From contig MU404065.1 in assembly GCA_022695795.1 (NCBI GenBank), positions 124,001 to 188,000 on the forward strand: a DNA stretch of 64,000 nt. Direction: 5' to 3'. Shown piece after piece: positions 10,336 through 20,871 of the stretch (positions within the stretch are counted from its first letter, which is position 1; each line of letters begins with the position of its first letter). The notes below the pieces were generated by a model that saw only the letters and a list, made by a program, of their open reading frames with translations, ran no database searches and had not been told where the DNA came from. A program made the translations under genes and the position numbers. The stretch comes from Biscogniauxia marginata (taxonomy: Eukaryota; Ascomycota; Sordariomycetes; Xylariales; Xylariaceae).

Positions 10336-12924
10336 CTACTCCGCGACCTCGATGACCTTGCCGACGTAACCCTCAAGTCCTGACTTCTCTTTGATACCCC
10401 CTTCCAGAAGGACAACTCGGGATCCTAATTCGATCCATTCTCGATTTGTCAGGAGTTCTAAGGAGACGTAATATTCTGCATCGTACTCGTCAAGGTCCGC
10501 TTCTGACCTTGAACGTTCGAGCTCAAGATGATCACTCATCCCGAAAATGTCATCGTGATCTTCAGTTACGACTTTCCGCCGGTCCAAATCAGACCTCTGG
10601 CGTGTAACCCGTAATACTCGAACCGCAGCACGAACCATTCCAACGTAGGCGTTCACCAGACTACCCACAACCAGTGACTTGACGTCTGAAGTTCTGAAGG
10701 AAGCTGTAAAGCCATTAGATGCTTGAAGTGAGAGTCCCGTATCGATCATATGCTGGCTCGGCATGGCTAATACTTGGCCTTTGCGAATTCTAGTAATGGA
10801 TGTCCTCGGCTTCTCAAAAGGTGTGTCATTGTCGGGCATATCATCGCTAAGTTCATCGAAAACAATCTGGATTGACCCGGCTTGGCCAGCCTCGATCGTT
10901 TGTACCGGAAGTCTGAGCTCACGAATATTGACAATGGTTGCCGTCCGCCATTCACCATCGATCTTAGAAGCTGATAATTTGTCGCGGGCGCTAAGGCGAG
11001 CAAACACGGCAGAAGAAGGATGTGGGATTGATAAACTATAGCCTGGGGAAGGGTGGTCATTCGGCACGAGGTCTCCTGAATCCTCTTCTTCGGCTGGAAA
11101 GGGCCCTAAGACAATCTTGTCCCCGATAGACAATCTTCCGAATCGAAGATATCCGGTGACGACTGGAGCGCTGTCCTTTGTCTGGGTACGGCTGAGAGAC
11201 ATCTCGAATACTTCATCGATGTGGAAAAGTGCTTCCGGCTGCTCCGGATTGAGGGCTAGGGGTACAAAGTCTCGTGCCGTAGGTGTAGGGGGCACTGGTA
11301 AGCTTCGTAATAAAGCATGAGTCAGCCCAATGCCCATCCCCTTGACAGCACTTGTCAGGATAATTGGGACGATAGCGAGAGGATCGCCTGATGCACTAAT
11401 AGCATCAATAACTTCTTCTTTAACTTTCTTCAAGTCCTCCTCGGGCACTTCCGCAACGTTGTCGCCTTCGCGCACAGGAGAAGTCAGTAGCTTTGGGATC
11501 CTCCCAGTAGCCTTGACTTTTGTGAGTATCGTATTCAGCTTTTCTTTCAACAAAGCACGCTGTGCCAACTCAGATTTGGTTATCAGGATGGCAAGGGGCA
11601 TCTCGAGCTTCAAGCATAAATCTAGATGCGCCATTGCTAGATCCATTGCCGTTATGCCAACACCCATAACCCCGTCAGCACCAGATAAGGAGTGAGCACC
11701 AGAAGAGAGGGGGCTGTCTTCATTTGCGGCGATGCACAGCAAAGTCCAGTGGGGAGCCCATCCAACCAAGGCACGCAGAGTTGTTCGCTGGTATCGAGGG
11801 TGCCCAGCAGAGTCCAAAAAAAAGACCAGCCGACCATTTTCAGCTTGGTCGTGGATATCTGGCCACTCATTGATATTATTAACGCTGTAGTTGAGAATCG
11901 CTTTTCCTTGATAGCCAATGAGCTCTTGAGCAATAGAACTGGTTCGGCCAGATGCAACTTCGTGTCGATGTCTTAGTAGGTTAATCCTACTGCTCCCCCG
12001 GCCGTTATCGAGAAGACCATTCGAGATAGTACCTAATAACGTTGTTTTCCCAGACGTGGTTGGCCCCGTAAGAGAAATACGGAGTTGCTCAATCGTTGAG
12101 ACGCCTCTCCTCGGGTGGCCATCAGCCTGCTCAGTGCTTCCGTCACTCGATCTAGCCTGGGAGTTCAAAATTGGCATAACCAAGGCTTCAGCTACCCACA
12201 GATCTGCATGCTGGAGCTGAGGTTTCAAAGAAGGGTCAGAACCACCAATCCATTCGCAAGTACCTACAGCTTTCATCCGTTGTACCTCAACCCTACAACC
12301 CAAACTAGCAGCCATGATCTTAAGAGTAGTCATACTTTCATCCATCTCCTCCTTTGTCAAGCCAACAAAGGTGCCGTCGTCAGCTACTCCTATCTCGTAG
12401 AGAGCCCCGTTGGACTCTTCCAGACCTGGAAGCAGCTTGGCCGGCTTTTCCAAGGCGGCGAGTTCGGCATGATCGTTAGGAAGCTTTGGTACCACCAATT
12501 CCCCTCTAGCAAAGGAATGATATGGCGATGACTGCTGCAGCCTCCAGAGGAGCTGGGTGGTCAAATGCTGCAGGCGGTTTTGCCTGGTCTGGTTCGAAGA
12601 AGCAAGAGGTACACTAAGTGGCTTAGCTGGCCTTGGTTCCCCGGGAGGTCGGGACGCTTGAGACCCTGGAACACTCAGGGCAGTGCTCATCGTCTTATAA
12701 GTCCTGCGTGGGCGCAGCAGCAGATGCAATTTATATTCGACTGGGCCATCCTGAGGTTCTGCCTCAAGTCTCTCCACTTCAGAATCAGACGAATGGTCGA
12801 ACTCAACGACGGCTCCGGTAGATATGGATCGTTCTGCCTGAGGTCTTTTCCCGGCATCTTGGCCCGATTTCCAAGGAGAGTTGACCCGTGGAGGGTCATG
12901 ATCGAAGGTGAATATCGAGGCCAT
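10336..12924 (-). CDS. GTPBP1/GTPBP2-like translational GTPase
   Basis: Single-exon 862-aa protein resembling the GTPBP1/GTPBP2 branch of the EF-Tu/eIF2-gamma superfamily, whose animal members act in mRNA surveillance and ribosome rescue. A ~280-residue N-terminal extension is followed by the G domain. G1 is GPTTSGKTT (~287-295). G3 is DSAGHPRY (~371-378), with Ser where most GTPases have Thr. G4 is TKSE (~449-452) in place of NKxD; GTPBP1-type proteins are known for TK rather than NK. Two beta-barrel-like domains follow (VVTGYLRFGRLSIGDKIVLG and the AGQAGSIQ region). The protein ends GLEGYVGKVIEVAE*. No intron and no transmembrane segment. Substrate and role in fungi are not established by the sequence. 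Confidence 0.85.
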   Translation of the reverse strand: MASIFTFDHDPPRVNSPWKSGQDAGKRPQAERSISTGAVVEFDHSSDSEVERLEAEPQDGPVEYKLHLLLRPRRTYKTMSTALSVPGSQASRPPGEPRPAKPLSVPLASSNQTRQNRLQHLTTQLLWRLQQSSPYHSFARGELVVPKLPNDHAELAALEKPAKLLPGLEESNGALYEIGVADDGTFVGLTKEEMDESMTTLKIMAASLGCRVEVQRMKAVGTCEWIGGSDPSLKPQLQHADLWVAEALVMPILNSQARSSDGSTEQADGHPRRGVSTIEQLRISLTGPTTSGKTTLLGTISNGLLDNGRGSSRINLLRHRHEVASGRTSSIAQELIGYQGKAILNYSVNNINEWPDIHDQAENGRLVFFLDSAGHPRYQRTTLRALVGWAPHWTLLCIAANEDSPLSSGAHSLSGADGVMGVGITAMDLAMAHLDLCLKLEMPLAILITKSELAQRALLKEKLNTILTKVKATGRIPKLLTSPVREGDNVAEVPEEDLKKVKEEVIDAISASGDPLAIVPIILTSAVKGMGIGLTHALLRSLPVPPTPTARDFVPLALNPEQPEALFHIDEVFEMSLSRTQTKDSAPVVTGYLRFGRLSIGDKIVLGPFPAEEEDSGDLVPNDHPSPGYSLSIPHPSSAVFARLSARDKLSASKIDGEWRTATIVNIRELRLPVQTIEAGQAGSIQIVFDELSDDMPDNDTPFEKPRTSITRIRKGQVLAMPSQHMIDTGLSLQASNGFTASFRTSDVKSLVVGSLVNAYVGMVRAAVRVLRVTRQRSDLDRRKVVTEDHDDIFGMSDHLELERSRSEADLDEYDAEYYVSLELLTNREWIELGSRVVLLEGGIKEKSGLEGYVGKVIEVAE

Positions 12925-14129
12925 GCTTGGTCAAGTCTGCTGTCCGGTAGCTAGGGTACATCCGCAGCTGGAGGATATATGCATCAATTAACTAGGTTAG
13001 ACGTAATGGTGTTGGTTTGGCTTGTTCTGCCAATGTAACCAGCTTAACTAAAGAAACGAATTGATGCCGACTTGATACAGGATCTTTATTCATGCTCTTC
13101 TTAACAAGTAAGGTGTCTTTTGTATTATTCTTAATGCATAGTTGTATTCCATTTGTTGGGTAGATAAGCGGTGTATACGTATTATCATCTTTTATATAGC
13201 CGGAGCTGGAAGCTCGGAAAGTAAGCAGGTGTAGCGTAGGCGAATAATGAAGGCTTATTCGATTTACAATCGTGATCTAGTGTAGGTTAAAAGTCGCCAT
13301 TTTCGCAAATGTGGTTGACCATAGGTAGGTATACAAAATGTTGGAGGGGGTTATGAAAGACTCGACACGATCAGAAGATCTAAAAACCAATGATCGACAA
13401 GGAATTCAAAAACAGGTGGGCCAATCAGTCTTATACTACTGTGTGGCCAGAGCATAAAGCGGACCGGAACTTCAGTTGGCGGAAAAGCGAATTACAAGTA
13501 AGGGGGGAAGGGGAGAAAAATATAATCAATCAGACCGAATGATGCTTTTTTAAATACATTACTATCCGGATTACTACTGCGAGTAAAACTGAGTCACCGG
13601 AAGAAGAACGTTGAATGTGGCCCTGTAAGGCGAATTGCCAGGTACATGCATACTAGGTAGGTAGGTTGGGTGTCCCTAAATAGACAGGTCAGCTCAGTAC
13701 GCAGAGTACATGTAGGTACTGTTCCTGTCCTGACCGCAACAACTGGGACAGCTACCTCCAGTGTAAGTACCCCGCTCAGCCGCTCGCTCTCATAGGGATA
13801 TACGGGTGCTAGTACCTACCCACCCCACCATTGGCCCAACCACTGTCAGATGCTGCGGCCTGAACTGACGAGTCCCCTGAACTTGCAGTATTTGAACCCT
13901 GAAATAGGCGGCCCCCCCTGCGATCGGTAGAGGCAAGTCCCCTCTCTTTCGAAACGCAACATAAGACACCTAACATTCATCCAGTCTCCATAAATCCACC
14001 ATTCACCAACCCTTTTAACCGTCAAAACATTCTTCACTCTTGCCCGTCCCTTTCCAGACTTCCTCAATCTCGACCAATTAATCTATCGCCCATATCCAGC
14101 CGTACCGAGCAAGAACATCAACCAGCACC
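12925..14129. other. Divergent intergenic region (GTPase / SEC9)
   Basis: About 1.2 kb without a supported gene. It holds the presumed promoters of both neighbours, GTAGGTAG-type words (~13655-13665) and a pyrimidine-rich leader just upstream of SEC9 (13930-14120). Confidence 0.5.
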
Positions 14130-15492
14130 ATGAAGAAATTCGGCTTTAGCAAGAAATCCGCCGACGATGACGATTCTAACCGTTCCGCCCTCTTTGGCAA
14201 GAAGGGGTCGCCTGCCCCGTCGTCGGACAACCCTTACGCCCAGGCCAAAGCCGCCAATGACCCCTACGTGAACGACAACAACAAATATGCCAACGTGACC
14301 CCCTACCAACAGGCTCGGGGTGGTCTTCCGAGCGGCCCAGGGCCACGAGCTGGATATGGTGCTCCTCCCTCCCTGAACCGCAACGGCAGCAGCGCTTCCT
14401 CTGCCACAGCCCCGCCTCCTTACTCAGATAACCCACAACCCAGTGGCTACGGGAATGATAGATATGGTACATCGTCGGGTTATGGAGGGAGCAAATATGC
14501 CAGCGCCGGTGGTTACGGCGGTGCTTCAAGCTCACGCCCCGGCGGTTACGGCGGCCTTGGTCCAGCTAACGGCGATGATGAAAACCGCGACGCTCTGTTC
14601 TCCGGTGCCAGAGAGCGACTGGACCAACGACAGGCTACTACTACCCAGGGTGGAAGTCAATCTGGCGCAGACACGGGCAACTATGGTGGCTACGGGGAAC
14701 AGCGTGAGCTCACCGAGGAAGAGAGAGACTACGAGGCCTACAAAGATACGAAGGCGCAGATCCACGAGACAACCAATGCCAGTTTGGCTACCAACCAGAA
14801 TTCTTTGAGGTACATGAACCAAGCGCTCGACACCGGCTTGGCGACGTACGCACGACTCGGTGCTCAGAACGAGCGTCTTCACCACACCGATCAGCTGCTC
14901 GACAACGCAACGGAGTCTCACCGCCACGCTGAAGCGCAGACCAAGAAGCTCAAGAGTCTCAACCGAAGCATGTTCGCCGTGCACGTCAAGAACCCCTTCA
15001 CAGAAAAGAGGCGGACGGCCGAAGAAGAGGCTAGGATCGTCTCTCAAAACCAAACCGACCGAGAAATTCGAGAGTCGACCCGGAGGGACAAATTCGGCCA
15101 GAACGCACGCATGGAACAGAACTTTGCGGAATTCGGCAGGGACCATCCACCGTCGTCATTCACGCGAGCCAACCGTGGTGATCGGTCTAAATATACACTC
15201 GAGGACGACTCTGATGAAGAGGGTGCTAGAGAATTAGACGCCGCGAACGAGCAAATCGAGCGTGATCTTGAACAAATGTCTATGGGTGTAAACAAGCTGA
15301 AGCGCATTGGCCAGGCCATGGGCGAGGAGCTAGACCACGGTAACAAGCTTATTGACAGAATCGGCTCTAAGGTAAGCTACTCCCTATTCGTATCCTACTT
15401 CTATGGACAGTACACTGACAATGACGATGCAGACGGATCCACTCGACGACCAGATTAGAGTTACCAACGCGAGGATGAACCGTATCAGATGA
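14130..15492 (+). CDS. sec9: SNAP-25-type t-SNARE Sec9
   Basis: Plasma-membrane Qb/Qc-SNARE for exocytosis, partner of syntaxin (Sso) and synaptobrevin (Snc) homologues. Exons are 14130-15371 and 15433-15492 (intron 15372-15432), giving 433 aa. A Gly/Tyr/Ser/Pro-rich N-terminal half (~1-190) is followed by the first SNARE helix (~208-275, TNQNSLRYMNQALDTG...LGAQNERLHH). Then comes an NPF motif (KNPFTEKRR, ~286) and the second SNARE helix (~371-433, ANEQIERDLEQMSMG), which is completed only when the last intron is removed (IGSK-TDPLDDQIRVTNARMNRIR*). As in other Sec9 proteins there is no transmembrane segment and no cysteine cluster in the linker. Reading through the intron would give an unrelated tail, so the spliced model is preferred. 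Confidence 0.95.
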
Positions 15493-15657
15493 TTTGATTG
15501 ATGAGTTAGGGTTCTTAGTCAGGCCTTACTCAAGTGATAAAACATTGGGTCTCTTGATTTAGAAAGGAGTATCGGTGTCGAATAATACGTGCTGGATAGC
15601 CCAGTGCCCTATAATAGCTTTATGCACACACTCATTCTCATTGGGGGAGACACATTT

Positions 15658-16158
15658 TCACATATCCTCGAGCTTGTAGACCTCGTATGCCGGAACCTCG
15701 TATGGATGTGCCCTGTGATGAGCGATCAGCGCGTGAATATTTCCCGAGACGGGGTGGTACTTGGACGCCCACTTCTTCAGGGCTGCAACGGCCGCCTTGG
15801 CTACGTCCCGCCCCTCGCATAGGATCTCAACACGATATTCTAGGACCCTCTCTAGCTGTCCGGCTGAGCCTGTATGCGGATCGGCCCCAGCATCTGCGAC
15901 GGGGAGGTATTGACCTGAACCGGTGAGCTCGAAGGCTACCTGGACATACTTCCCTCCCTCGTAAATGCCCGCTCCCGAACCAAATACTGCGTCCTTGGTG
16001 GTTTGTAGGTGAGACGCTGCATCCACACGCCAGTTAGCACCAGCAACCCAAGTTATCTCAGTAGGTAGGCTCGGTCGCTGGGCAAGTGTGATTTTGAGTG
16101 TTGCTAGTGCTACTTATGACTTGCCTGGGACAGTATACACCAGCTTGAACTTCTCCAT
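15658..16158 (-). CDS. Nif3/YqfO-type small PII/CutA-fold protein
   Basis: A 130-aa protein matching the small ferredoxin-like (PII/CutA-fold) domain found inserted in bacterial YqfO/Nif3 proteins and standing alone in many fungi. Exons are 16125-16158 and 15658-16016, joined by an intron (16017-16124) with a GC donor (G|GCAAGT) and a GATGCAG acceptor. Seen: a first strand FKLVYTVPASHLQTTKDAVF, then GSGAGIYEGGKYVQVAFEL, GQYLPVADAGADPHTG, the strand-helix unit RVEILCEGRDVAKAAVAALK, and the C-terminal HPYEVPAYEVYKL. The last is the hallmark HPYEEPAYDVY-like motif. No dinuclear-metal Nif3 core is present. Function is unknown in the family; metabolite or metal sensing is only a fold-based guess. 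A perfect 13-bp hairpin lies upstream. Confidence 0.82.
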
Positions 16159-16223
16159 AGCGTTCTTGGTGTTGTTTTGGATTCAGCTCCTGGAAGTTAG
16201 CTGCTTTGATGAAGAAGATCAAG

Positions 16224-16252
16224 TTCTCTCGTTTTTCATAAAAACGAGAGAA
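16224..16252. repeat. Perfect 13-bp inverted repeat, 3-nt loop
   Basis: TTCTCTCGTTTTT (16224-16236), loop CAT, then AAAAACGAGAGAA (16240-16252). The arms are exact reverse complements. It sits 66-94 nt upstream of the minus-strand Nif3-like start and could form a stable stem in its 5' leader. Confidence 0.9.
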
Positions 16253-16506
16253 TGTTGGAGTTAGAATATGCCTCTGCTTATACGTCGGTACCGGGCTTCA
16301 GACAGCCTCGTTGGGCTTCGTCCCATCAGATACCAACAATACGACAGTGTGTAATGCAGGTATAGACTATGAATAGGCACTGTGGATTCGACCTCGGAAA
16401 CTTCCATGGAGGCGCTATTTGGTACAAGATACTTCCGATCTCGAGCAGAACCCCCTGAAATACAAGTATATAGAAATACAGGTTTATACCGGCATTACAT
16501 CCCACC

Positions 16507-17222
16507 ATGAGAGCGACGACAAGACTGCTAGCCACGGCGACGACAGGCAATGGCCTGAAACCGGCGCCGATGGCCATCCTGCCGCCGATCCCGCTCTACC
16601 GCCGCCTGCTGCGGGCGCACCGGAAACATCTGCCCCAAGGGATGCGCCTGCTCGGGGACGAATACGTCAAGGCCGAGTTCCGCGCTCACAGGGACGTCGA
16701 CAACCCTGTCCATCTGGTACGTCTACGTCTGCCTATATTCTTACAGCATGTTTCTTGTCTACCTATCTTGGTACCTATATCTTTAGACCCATCAGAAACG
16801 AATAAGTTGCTAGGTGCTGCATACTAAATCCTCATGTTCTCTTTCTTTTGTTCTACGTGAAAATCAAACCTAATAAGAGACTGGGCAAGATGGCAATCCC
16901 GTCACTAACCCGCACATCTTTAAAATCAAGATCGGCTTCCTCACCGAGTGGCAGCTCTACGCCCAAAAGATCGAGGGCGACGCGTGGGTCGGAGAGAAGT
17001 TGGATCAAGAGAAAATTGCCAAGATGAGCGGTAAGTAACAAAACAAGCAACACCCCTTTTCTCTTTTGTTTGTTTCTTGACGTACTGCACTTATTATATA
17101 TATATATATGGAAATAGTGTTGACACGGCCTCGTATACTTAGATGAGCAGTTGGCGCAGTTGTACGAGCTCATGCAAGCTATACGGAACAGACAGGACGG
17201 GGGCGACCAGGGAGAATCATGA
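16507..17222 (+). CDS. Succinate dehydrogenase assembly factor 3 (Sdh7/ACN9)
   Basis: Mitochondrial LYR-motif protein that helps the iron-sulfur subunit of complex II mature; yeast Acn9/Sdh7 mutants fail to grow on acetate. Exons are 16507-16716, 16931-17030 and 17143-17222, giving 129 aa. A basic N-terminus (MRATTRLLATATTGNGLK) looks like a mitochondrial presequence. Then come the family motif PIPLYRRLLRAHRKHLP with its LYR tripeptide, LLGDEYVKAEFRAHRDVDNP and, across the first intron, HL-IGFLTEWQLYAQKIEGD. The tail after intron 2 is SDEQLAQLYELMQAIRNRQ. The long first intron (214 nt) was closed at AATCAAG|ATC because this preserves family spacing. Its client, the SDH2 subunit, is encoded 20 kb away in the same window. 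Confidence 0.92.
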
Positions 17223-17816
17223 CATATCTGACGTATAGTTGCTATGCCGTCGCCATGTGATATAGGCATTGTAAGATGCTCGTCGCAGCGATATCAGTTA
17301 TGAGGGAACCGGGTGTTCAAATGCAGCGAAAATAGCTAGAGATAAGCTCAACATGCTGTATGAGCTACCGCAACAGGACGGACATATTTATAAACTGAAC
17401 ATGTATACTTTATATTATATGCATCACTGACAAGTTGCATTATTAAAGTGTCCCAATAGGCCCGGTAGTCTACTCAGCAATCGATAGTGGGACAGTATAT
17501 CATGCACTGTATTTGCACGTGACCCGTCGTATTTCTAGTGGTCTTATTCTCAAAAAATTGCACACTTTTAGCGTAGCTGACGGCCAATGAAAAAGTGTAA
17601 ACTTATTTGACAGGCGCTCGCTGGGCCACAGCATACACGGATAAACCATCAAGTCCAAAGCGAGTAGGTTCAAAGTAGTAACGACCTTGTTTTCTCATTT
17701 GCGGGAACACCAAATCTAAATCTTGGTTTGGTTGTTCGTCACCACACGGGACATAGATTTTTGTTTTCTGCATCCGCCCGACTTATAAAGCTCATCTACA
17801 GCAGCAACTCAAGAAA
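17223..17816. other. Intergenic/promoter of the Dhr2 gene
   Basis: No supported gene. AT-rich, ending in the presumed leader of the helicase gene. Confidence 0.5.
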
Positions 17817-20111
17817 ATGGCCGGGGACGAAAACAGGCCTGCTAAGAGGCGAAAGACGAAGGGAAATAACCCTTCCATCGTCAAAATCGGCAATAAGACA
17901 ATAGACTTGACTGCCTATCTACGGCCACAGGAGAAGCCAGTAGAGCGGTCTACAGCAGACGACGTGAAAAAGGCGGATCCAGCTCCAGAAAAGCAGCAGG
18001 AACGTGATTCCAAACGTAGCAGGGATGCCGAGGCTGAGAAGTCCCGAAAGGGTATACCAAAGAGGCTTCGGAATACTCAAGATTCGCCTATGTTAAGGGC
18101 CCGGAAGGCTCTCCCGATATGGGCTCATCGAGAGGAGATCAAGGCCAGTCTACGGCAAGATAACGACATCCTACTCATCGTGGGAGAGACGGGTTCGGGA
18201 AAGAGCACACAGGTGCCACAATTCTTATGCGACGAACCTTGGTGCCGTAGAATCAAAGTACAAGTGCAGTCTGATGTGGTCGGCGTCGGTGGCATGATTG
18301 CCATCACTCAGCCCCGGCGTGTCGCCGCCATAACATTAGCTGGTCGAGTAGCACGGGAAATGGGAACGCCACTTGCACCAAGGCAAGAAGGTTCAGTTGG
18401 ATATTCCGTTCGGTTCGATCACTTAGTACCCAAGGGTACGAAGATCAAATTCCTGACCGAGGGTATGCTTCTCCAGGAACTGCTGCGAGACCCTAACCTT
18501 CGGCAGTACAGCGCTATAATCGTTGACGAAATCCACGAGAGGAGCGTCGATGTCGACTTGGTAGCCGGGTTCTTAAAGCAGATCCTCTCCAGCGATAAAG
18601 CTGGTCGGGGAGGAATACCACTGAAAGTCGTCATCATGAGCGCAACGGCTGACGTAGAGAAGATCCAAGAATTCTTCAACCCTCAAGATGTCCACTCGTC
18701 TATGCAACTTCTCCGTATCAAGGGAAGACAATACCCCGTGGAAATTCACCACACGGATAGGCCTGTCCCGGATATACAAGAGGCGCTTGTGAAGCAAATT
18801 TTCGACATCCATCAGCACGAGCCGCTTCCTGGTGACATACTGGCATTTCTCACTGGCCAAGAGGAAATCGAGGCTGCTCAGCGGCTCATCGAAGAGCATA
18901 GCGCGACATTACCCTCGAACGTGCCGAAGCTCAAGGTGTGTCCTCTTTACGGCCAGCTCTCGATCCAGGCGCAACAGGATGCATTTCGGCCTGTTAAGCA
19001 AGCTTACACACGAAAAGTGGTCTTGGCGACCAATATTGCTGAGACGTCCGTCACCGTTCCAGGCGTCCGTTACGTGATCGACTGCGGCAAAGCCAAGGTA
19101 AAACAATTCCGAGCACGGCTAGGGATGGAATCTTTGCTCGCCAAAGCTATATCCAAATCTTCTGCCATACAACGAACCGGGCGGGCCGGCCGTGAGGGAC
19201 CAGGTAAATGCTATAGACTTTACACGGCGGAGACGTACGAATCACTAAAAGATGCCGACCTGCCGGAGATCCTGCGCAACGACGTTCTAGGTGCCGTCCT
19301 CACCATGAAAGCACGCGGCATCAACGACGTACTGTCATTTCCGCTCATGGATTCCCCCGATATCGACTCAGTGGAGAAGGCCCTGCTCCAGCTGCTCTTC
19401 CTCGAGGCGCTCGCGAGCGACGGCACGATCACGGAGGTCGGTAGGAAGCTGGCGCTCTTCCCGGTCTCGGCACCATACGGGCGCGTGCTCCTCGCGGCCG
19501 CCGAGCCAGAGTACGACTGCCTCCTTGAGGTCATCGACATCATCGCGTGCATCACGTCCGGCGAGAACATCTTCCACCAGCTGCAGGCGGAGGACGACGC
19601 GACGAGGGAGGACGTCGAGGAGTACCGGCGCGAGCTGTACCGGCGCGAAGGCGACATCCTCACGTACCTGACGACGATGCAGCGGTACGCCGCCGAGAAC
19701 GCCGACCGCGTCGACTGGTGCCGGCGGCGCCGCGTCAACGTGCGCAACATGAAGCAGGCGCTCAGCATCCGGCAGCAGCTGCGCGGGATCTGCGCGCGCG
19801 AGCGGCTCCTGACCGGGCCGGGAGGGGGAAGAGGAGAACTGCCGCTGGCGCCCGAGCGCGCCGACGCGCTGCTGCGGTGCTTCCTGCGCGGCTTCGCGCT
19901 GCGCACGGCGCTGCTCGCCCCCGACGCGAGCTACGTCACGGTGCAGGACCGGCACGTCGTCGCCGTGCACCCGTCCAGCGTGCTGCACGGCCACCGCCGC
20001 GAGGCCATCATGTTCCTCGAGCACGTCTTCACCCAGAAGAACTACGCCAAGAAGGTCAGCGCCGTCCGGGCCGACTGGATCGTCGAGGCTATGGGGCGGG
20101 GGAGGGGATGA
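17817..20111 (+). CDS. DEAH-box RNA helicase, Dhr2-like (ribosome biogenesis)
   Basis: Intronless 764-aa DEAH/RHA helicase; size and N-terminal layout fit yeast Dhr2, a nucleolar helicase needed for 18S rRNA processing. A basic N-terminus (KRRKTKG) precedes the motifs: GETGSGKST (I, ~123-131), TQPRRVAA (Ia, ~163), DEIHER (II, ~235), SAT (III, ~275), FLTGQEEIE (~345), TNIAETSVTVPG (V, ~405) and QRTGRAGR (VI, ~450). These are followed by winged-helix/ratchet and OB-fold regions. DEIHER is the DExH variant of motif II that occurs in several DEAH/RHA proteins. Base composition changes sharply within the gene: from about 19380 onward third positions become strongly G/C. Paralogues such as Prp22, Prp43 or Dhr1 are larger or have different flanks, so Dhr2 is preferred but not proven. 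Confidence 0.88.
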   Translation: MAGDENRPAKRRKTKGNNPSIVKIGNKTIDLTAYLRPQEKPVERSTADDVKKADPAPEKQQERDSKRSRDAEAEKSRKGIPKRLRNTQDSPMLRARKALPIWAHREEIKASLRQDNDILLIVGETGSGKSTQVPQFLCDEPWCRRIKVQVQSDVVGVGGMIAITQPRRVAAITLAGRVAREMGTPLAPRQEGSVGYSVRFDHLVPKGTKIKFLTEGMLLQELLRDPNLRQYSAIIVDEIHERSVDVDLVAGFLKQILSSDKAGRGGIPLKVVIMSATADVEKIQEFFNPQDVHSSMQLLRIKGRQYPVEIHHTDRPVPDIQEALVKQIFDIHQHEPLPGDILAFLTGQEEIEAAQRLIEEHSATLPSNVPKLKVCPLYGQLSIQAQQDAFRPVKQAYTRKVVLATNIAETSVTVPGVRYVIDCGKAKVKQFRARLGMESLLAKAISKSSAIQRTGRAGREGPGKCYRLYTAETYESLKDADLPEILRNDVLGAVLTMKARGINDVLSFPLMDSPDIDSVEKALLQLLFLEALASDGTITEVGRKLALFPVSAPYGRVLLAAAEPEYDCLLEVIDIIACITSGENIFHQLQAEDDATREDVEEYRRELYRREGDILTYLTTMQRYAAENADRVDWCRRRRVNVRNMKQALSIRQQLRGICARERLLTGPGGGRGELPLAPERADALLRCFLRGFALRTALLAPDASYVTVQDRHVVAVHPSSVLHGHRREAIMFLEHVFTQKNYAKKVSAVRADWIVEAMGRGRG

Positions 20112-20871
20112 GGAGATGGAGGAAGGAGGAAAGAACGGAGAAGATAGATAGGGGAGGGGGGGGGGGCACTCAATGTTTAATGTTGAGGGGTTTGGTAGAA
20201 GGGGAAAGGGGTTGGAGAAAGGGGGGGCAAGAAAGATGATGTCTGTGATAGACCCGTGTCTAAGAGGGTCGTTGGCCACTTACCCCAGCCTAGGCAGCTA
20301 ATAACCTACTATGATGTGCTTTGGACGGTTCATATTAGACGAGATATAGAGTAAATAACTCATCTAGCATGAAGGCGACAATAGATATTCATAGCCTGAT
20401 TTGAAAGAGTTGTAGTTATTACCAAGTGATACCTACCTATACATCTTTATACCATTAATAGTGTAGAAACAAAAAGTATGTTTTCTCATGTGACTTTCTA
20501 TTCTACAACCCCTTTTTACCTGTAAATTAAATAAATTGTCTCGAGGGGGGAGGTGAAGGCTAGATGAATTTAAATATAGGAGAAGAATTCTACTTCTCGA
20601 AGAGCTATCTGGGTATATAGCAATACAAGCCATGCCATTAGATTTGGCGAGACCCCATTTCACATGCAGCAAAATGTTTATGAAAGCTCTATGTACCAAA
20701 AAAAAACCAAAAAAAAAAAAACCCCCCATAACCCTCCCTAACCCTTTCCGTAGTTCGTATACTTACTTATTCATTACCCATTTCATTAACATAGTCGTAG
20801 TCATAGTCATGGGCACCATTTTTTTCTCTCTCTCTCCCACCTCCTTTATCTGTCTCCGCGTCTCATCCTCC
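20112..20871. other. Convergent intergenic region
   Basis: 3' flanks of the helicase and the monooxygenase. Contains a G-run (~20155-20166), A/C homopolymers (~20699-20726) and otherwise AT-rich DNA. No supported gene. Confidence 0.5.

Noticed and set aside
19368..20279. Long minus-strand ORF opposite the helicase
   Set aside because: Shadow of the GC-rich 3' half of the Dhr2 gene; composition is typical of an antisense frame.
20700..20745. CCCTAACCC-like string as telomere repeat
   Set aside because: Only one or two irregular copies next to homopolymers; no (TTAGGG)n array.
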